DNA from: Bacillota bacterium | GTDB taxonomy: Bacteria; Bacillota; Clostridia; Oscillospirales; Ruminococcaceae | NCBI GenBank assembly: GCA_023429685.1 | Contig: JAEZDF010000083.1 | Span: 1 to 9,079 of the forward strand | DNA: 9,079 bases | Direction of reading: 5' to 3' | Shown here: in pieces, positions 7,251 through 9,079 of the stretch | Numbering within the stretch: position 1 is the first letter of the stretch | Layout: each line of letters opens with the position of its first letter | The notes under the pieces: model-generated | The model's input: the letters and a program-made list of their open reading frames with translations, nothing else | The model's database searches: none | What the model was told of the DNA's origin: nothing | Made by a program: the position numbers and the translations under genes

Positions 7251-7688
7251 TTGAAACTGTGTGTAAAACGGCTGCGTGACGGCGCGGTGCTGCCAAAGCG
7301 CGCGACAGAGGGCAGCGCTGGACACGACCTGTACGCCCTGCTCGATGAGCCTGTCACCGTGCGACCGGGCGGGCTGGTGCGCATCCCCACCGGCATTGCT
7401 GTTGCGCTACCCTGCCCCGATTACGCCGCGTTTGTGTATGCGCGCAGCGGGCTTGCCATTAAGTTCGGCATTGCGCCGAGCAACTGCGTCGGTGTGATCG
7501 ACAGCGACTACCGGGGCGAAGTGATTGTGGGGCTTACAAACCACAGCAGCGAGCCATACACCATTCAAACCGGCGAGCGCATCGCGCAGATGATCATTGC
7601 GCCCGTGGTTCTGCCCGAAATTGTAGAGTGCGACACGCTTGACGATACCGCGCGCGGTGCCGGGGGCTTTGGCTCTACCGGAAGATAA
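7251..7688 (+). CDS. dut: dUTP diphosphatase (trimeric dUTPase)
   Basis: A 145-residue trimeric-type dUTPase, which splits dUTP to dUMP and pyrophosphate, keeps uracil out of DNA and feeds thymidylate synthesis. All five family motifs are present in order: AGHDLYA (23-29), ARSGLAIKFGI (64-74), GVIDSDYRGE (81-90), GERIAQMII (108-116) and the C-terminal Gly-rich RGAGGFGSTGR (135-145). D84 is the expected catalytic Asp and Y87 the uracil-pocket Tyr. Motif 2 begins with Ala where many members have Pro. I chose the TTG start because of ribosome-site spacing; GTG 7242 would add three residues. The gene follows the U32 gene by 48 bp with no terminator seen, so it is probably part of the zapA-led unit. 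Length and motifs are normal for the family. Confidence 0.95.
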   Translation: MKLCVKRLRDGAVLPKRATEGSAGHDLYALLDEPVTVRPGGLVRIPTGIAVALPCPDYAAFVYARSGLAIKFGIAPSNCVGVIDSDYRGEVIVGLTNHSSEPYTIQTGERIAQMIIAPVVLPEIVECDTLDDTARGAGGFGSTGR

Positions 7689-7753
7689 CGCCCGCGCAAG
7701 CGCACGTTCTAACAAATATCAGACGTCCTTTTGGGGGACAGACGGAGGTACCC

Positions 7754-8023
7754 ATGAAGGCAAAGCGTATCTTTATCGCCTTACTGCTGTTCTTGTGCGC
7801 GGTGTTGCTCGGGGAGTTTGCGGGCAGGGTGTTTGAGGGCATCTCGGCACTTTCATGGCTTGCGTACACCGTCTCGGTGGGTATCCCCGTTTCGCAGCCG
7901 TTTGTGCTCGACCTCTCGGTTGTAAGCGTGGCGCTGGGGCTTACCCTGACCATCAACATCGCACAGATTATCCTGCTAGTTCTTGCACTGTTTTTGTACA
8001 AGCCCCTGCTCAAGAGGCTGTAA
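7754..8023 (+). CDS. Small DUF4321-like membrane protein
   Basis: An 89-residue hydrophobic protein with two likely membrane helices (about residues 4-25 and 57-83), a semi-hydrophobic linker, and a basic C-terminal end (YKPLLKRL). The positive N-terminal KAKR suggests a cytoplasmic N-terminus. The pattern LLGEFAGRVFEG, then SVGIP, then VLDLSVVSVALGLTLTINIAQ agrees with DUF4321 proteins of Clostridia as I remember them, where they usually stand beside maf and the mre genes, as here. Function is unknown; the neighbourhood hints at the cell envelope or division, but that is inference. GGAGG (7744-7748) lies 5 nt before the ATG, so the start is secure. It begins 65 bp after dut. Confidence 0.82.
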   Translation: MKAKRIFIALLLFLCAVLLGEFAGRVFEGISALSWLAYTVSVGIPVSQPFVLDLSVVSVALGLTLTINIAQIILLVLALFLYKPLLKRL

Positions 8024-8085
8024 TGACGTGCAGGGCGGGTCTTGCTCGTTGTATATTATGATATAGTAAAAAGGAACATTGCTGT

Positions 8086-8652
8086 ATGAAGCTGATACTT
8101 GCCTCCGCCTCGCCCAGAAGGGCAGAGCTTTTGCGTTATGTTACAACAGACTTTACCGTCATCCCCTCCTGTGAGGAGGAGATTGTAGACGAACCACTTG
8201 CGCACCACGAGCTTGTAATGGAGCTAGCGCGCATTAAGGCGTGCTCGGTGCTAGCAAACCATCCCGACGCGGTTGTCATCGGCAGCGACACGGTGGTGGC
8301 GGTGGATGATCACATCCTTGGTAAGCCGCGCGACCGCGAGGATGCCTGCGATATGCTTCGCATGCTCTCGGGGCGCAGCCACTTTGTATACACCGGTGTG
8401 TGCTTTGCGGCAAGAGGGGGCATCGAGCAGTTTTACAGCCGCACCGAGGTGTTCTTTTACCACCTAAGCGACGAGGACATCGCACGCTACATGGACACCG
8501 GCGAGCCGTTTGACAAGGCGGGCGCCTATGGAATTCAGGGATACGGCTGCCTGTTGTGCCGACGCATCGAGGGCGATTTCTTTACTGTGGTGGGGCTGCC
8601 GGTGGCGGAGGTTTCCAAAAAACTGGAATTGTTTAAAATATCTATTGAGTAA
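8086..8652 (+). CDS. maf: Maf-like nucleoside triphosphate pyrophosphatase
   Basis: A 188-residue cytoplasmic Maf/HAM1-superfamily enzyme that hydrolyses nucleoside triphosphates to monophosphate and pyrophosphate. It acts as a house-cleaning enzyme, and in Bacillus Maf is tied to septum formation. Motifs: SASPRR (7-12), the EEE stretch near 30-32, GSDTVV (66-71, D68 the expected catalytic Asp), GKPRD (79-83), EPFDKAGAYGIQG (140-152) and GDFFTVVGLP near the end. The KPRD and DKAGAYGIQG forms match the YhdE type (dTTP/UTP, also modified pyrimidines) rather than YceF (7-methyl-GTP). AAGGA (8071-8075) is 10 nt before ATG 8086. It follows the DUF4321-like gene by 62 bp. The last codons overlap a promoter apparently meant for mreB. 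Confidence 0.95.
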   Translation: MKLILASASPRRAELLRYVTTDFTVIPSCEEEIVDEPLAHHELVMELARIKACSVLANHPDAVVIGSDTVVAVDDHILGKPRDREDACDMLRMLSGRSHFVYTGVCFAARGGIEQFYSRTEVFFYHLSDEDIARYMDTGEPFDKAGAYGIQGYGCLLCRRIEGDFFTVVGLPVAEVSKKLELFKISIE

Positions 8653-8673
8653 AAAGACCCAAGGCGTTATAAT
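8645..8673 (+). promoter_or_regulatory. Promoter for mreB within the end of maf
   Basis: A -35 box TTGAGT (8645-8650, 4/6) and a perfect -10 box TATAAT (8668-8673) are 17 bp apart. The -35 box lies in the last codons of maf and its stop. Transcription would start near 8680, giving a leader of about 110 nt for mreB. A second -35-like TTGACA at 8712-8717 has only a poor -10 (GATAAC at 15 bp). Confidence 0.6.
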
Positions 8674-8790
8674 AGTATCTGCAACGGTTCTGCTTTCTCT
8701 TTCTTTTAAGTTTGACAACTTCGCTTTTTGGCGATAACGAGAATATACATTCATGAGGGTTGACCGATTTGGGGTCGAAAGGGGAAAAAC

Positions 8791-9079
8791 ATGTTTTCAA
8801 AAGATATTGGAATTGATTTAGGCACGGCAAATACGCTGGTATTTATGAAGGGCAAGGGCATTATTATGCGTGAGCCTTCTGTGGTTGCGGTGGATACCCG
8901 CTCTGATACCGTCAAATACGTGGGCGCCGAGGCCAAGGAGGTAATCGGACGTACACCCGGTTCCATCGTTGCCATTCGTCCGCTCAAGGACGGCGTTATC
9001 GCCGACTTTGACATCACGGCGAGCATGCTGCAGATCTTTATTAAAAAGGTATTTGCGGGCAAGCTGTTTGCCAAACCGC
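8791..9079 (+). CDS. mreB: Rod shape-determining protein MreB, 5' part
   Basis: The first 96 residues of an actin-like MreB protein; the frame stays open to the window edge, so the gene is cut by the window and not broken. MreB filaments under the membrane guide cell-wall synthesis and keep rod shape. The N-terminus MFSKDIGIDLGTANTLVF holds the first phosphate-binding motif of the actin/Hsp70 fold (D9, G11, T12). EPSVVAVD, VGAEAKEVIGRTPG and IRPLKDGVIADFD follow in the order usual for MreB. MreB rather than the paralogue Mbl is likely from the position after maf, but the fragment alone does not settle it. AAAGGGG (8778-8784) lies 6 nt before the ATG. A radC gene, often found between maf and mreB, is absent; mreC and mreD would be expected downstream. 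Confidence 0.95.
   Translation, partial: MFSKDIGIDLGTANTLVFMKGKGIIMREPSVVAVDTRSDTVKYVGAEAKEVIGRTPGSIVAIRPLKDGVIADFDITASMLQIFIKKVFAGKLFAKP

Noticed and set aside
7725..7739. Small hairpin between dut and the DUF4321-like gene.
   Set aside because: It has only a 4-bp stem (GTCC/GGAC) and no T-run, so it is not a credible terminator.
8042..8067. Possible promoter between the DUF4321-like gene and maf (TTGCTC and TATAGT or TATGAT).
   Set aside because: The spacing of the -35 and -10 candidates is wrong (14 bp or less), so the match is too weak to list.
1..9079. A defence, mobile or otherwise novel system.
   Set aside because: Every sizeable open region is accounted for by a recognised core family or a small conserved-looking protein. 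I saw no transposase, integrase, toxin-antitoxin pair, CRISPR repeat array or tRNA.

Overview
The window looks like a chromosomal core region of a fairly GC-rich member of the Clostridia (Firmicutes). Oscillospirales-type gut bacteria are plausible but not proven. The basis is the gene set and order (zapA next to a long U32 protein, and a DUF4321-type membrane protein next to maf and mreB), strong GGAGG-type ribosome binding sites, and some GTG/TTG starts. No mobile element, tRNA, rRNA or CRISPR array was seen.

Left block, plus strand (1-1660): the end of an upstream terminator, a good sigma-A-type promoter, a pyridoxal/pyridoxamine kinase gene, and 40 bp later an ECF-transporter substrate-binding (S) membrane protein. 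The pair suggests vitamin B6 uptake and trapping by phosphorylation. It ends at a strong symmetrical hairpin that can stop transcription from both sides.

Middle block, minus strand (1700-4574): a promoter, a leader of about 140-150 nt, glgP (glycogen/maltodextrin phosphorylase, itself a PLP enzyme), then 33 bp downstream a small DUF2007-like protein of unknown function. This unit runs into the shared terminator from the opposite side.

Right block, plus strand (about 4684-9079): starting from a divergent promoter region, zapA (Z-ring assembly), a U32-family protein abutting zapA, dut (dUTPase), a small DUF4321-like membrane protein, maf (nucleotide pyrophosphatase), and the start of mreB, cut by the window edge. 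No convincing terminator was seen between zapA and mreB, so this may be one long unit with an extra promoter for mreB inside the end of maf. The genes join cell division and shape (zapA, mreB), nucleotide-pool cleaning (dut, maf) and probable RNA modification (U32).

The window reads as ordinary core genome. I did not find a convincing undescribed system. The most useful leads are the kinase-ECF pair, the small conserved-looking gene behind glgP, the two Cys clusters in the U32 protein and the divergent glgP/zapA control region.
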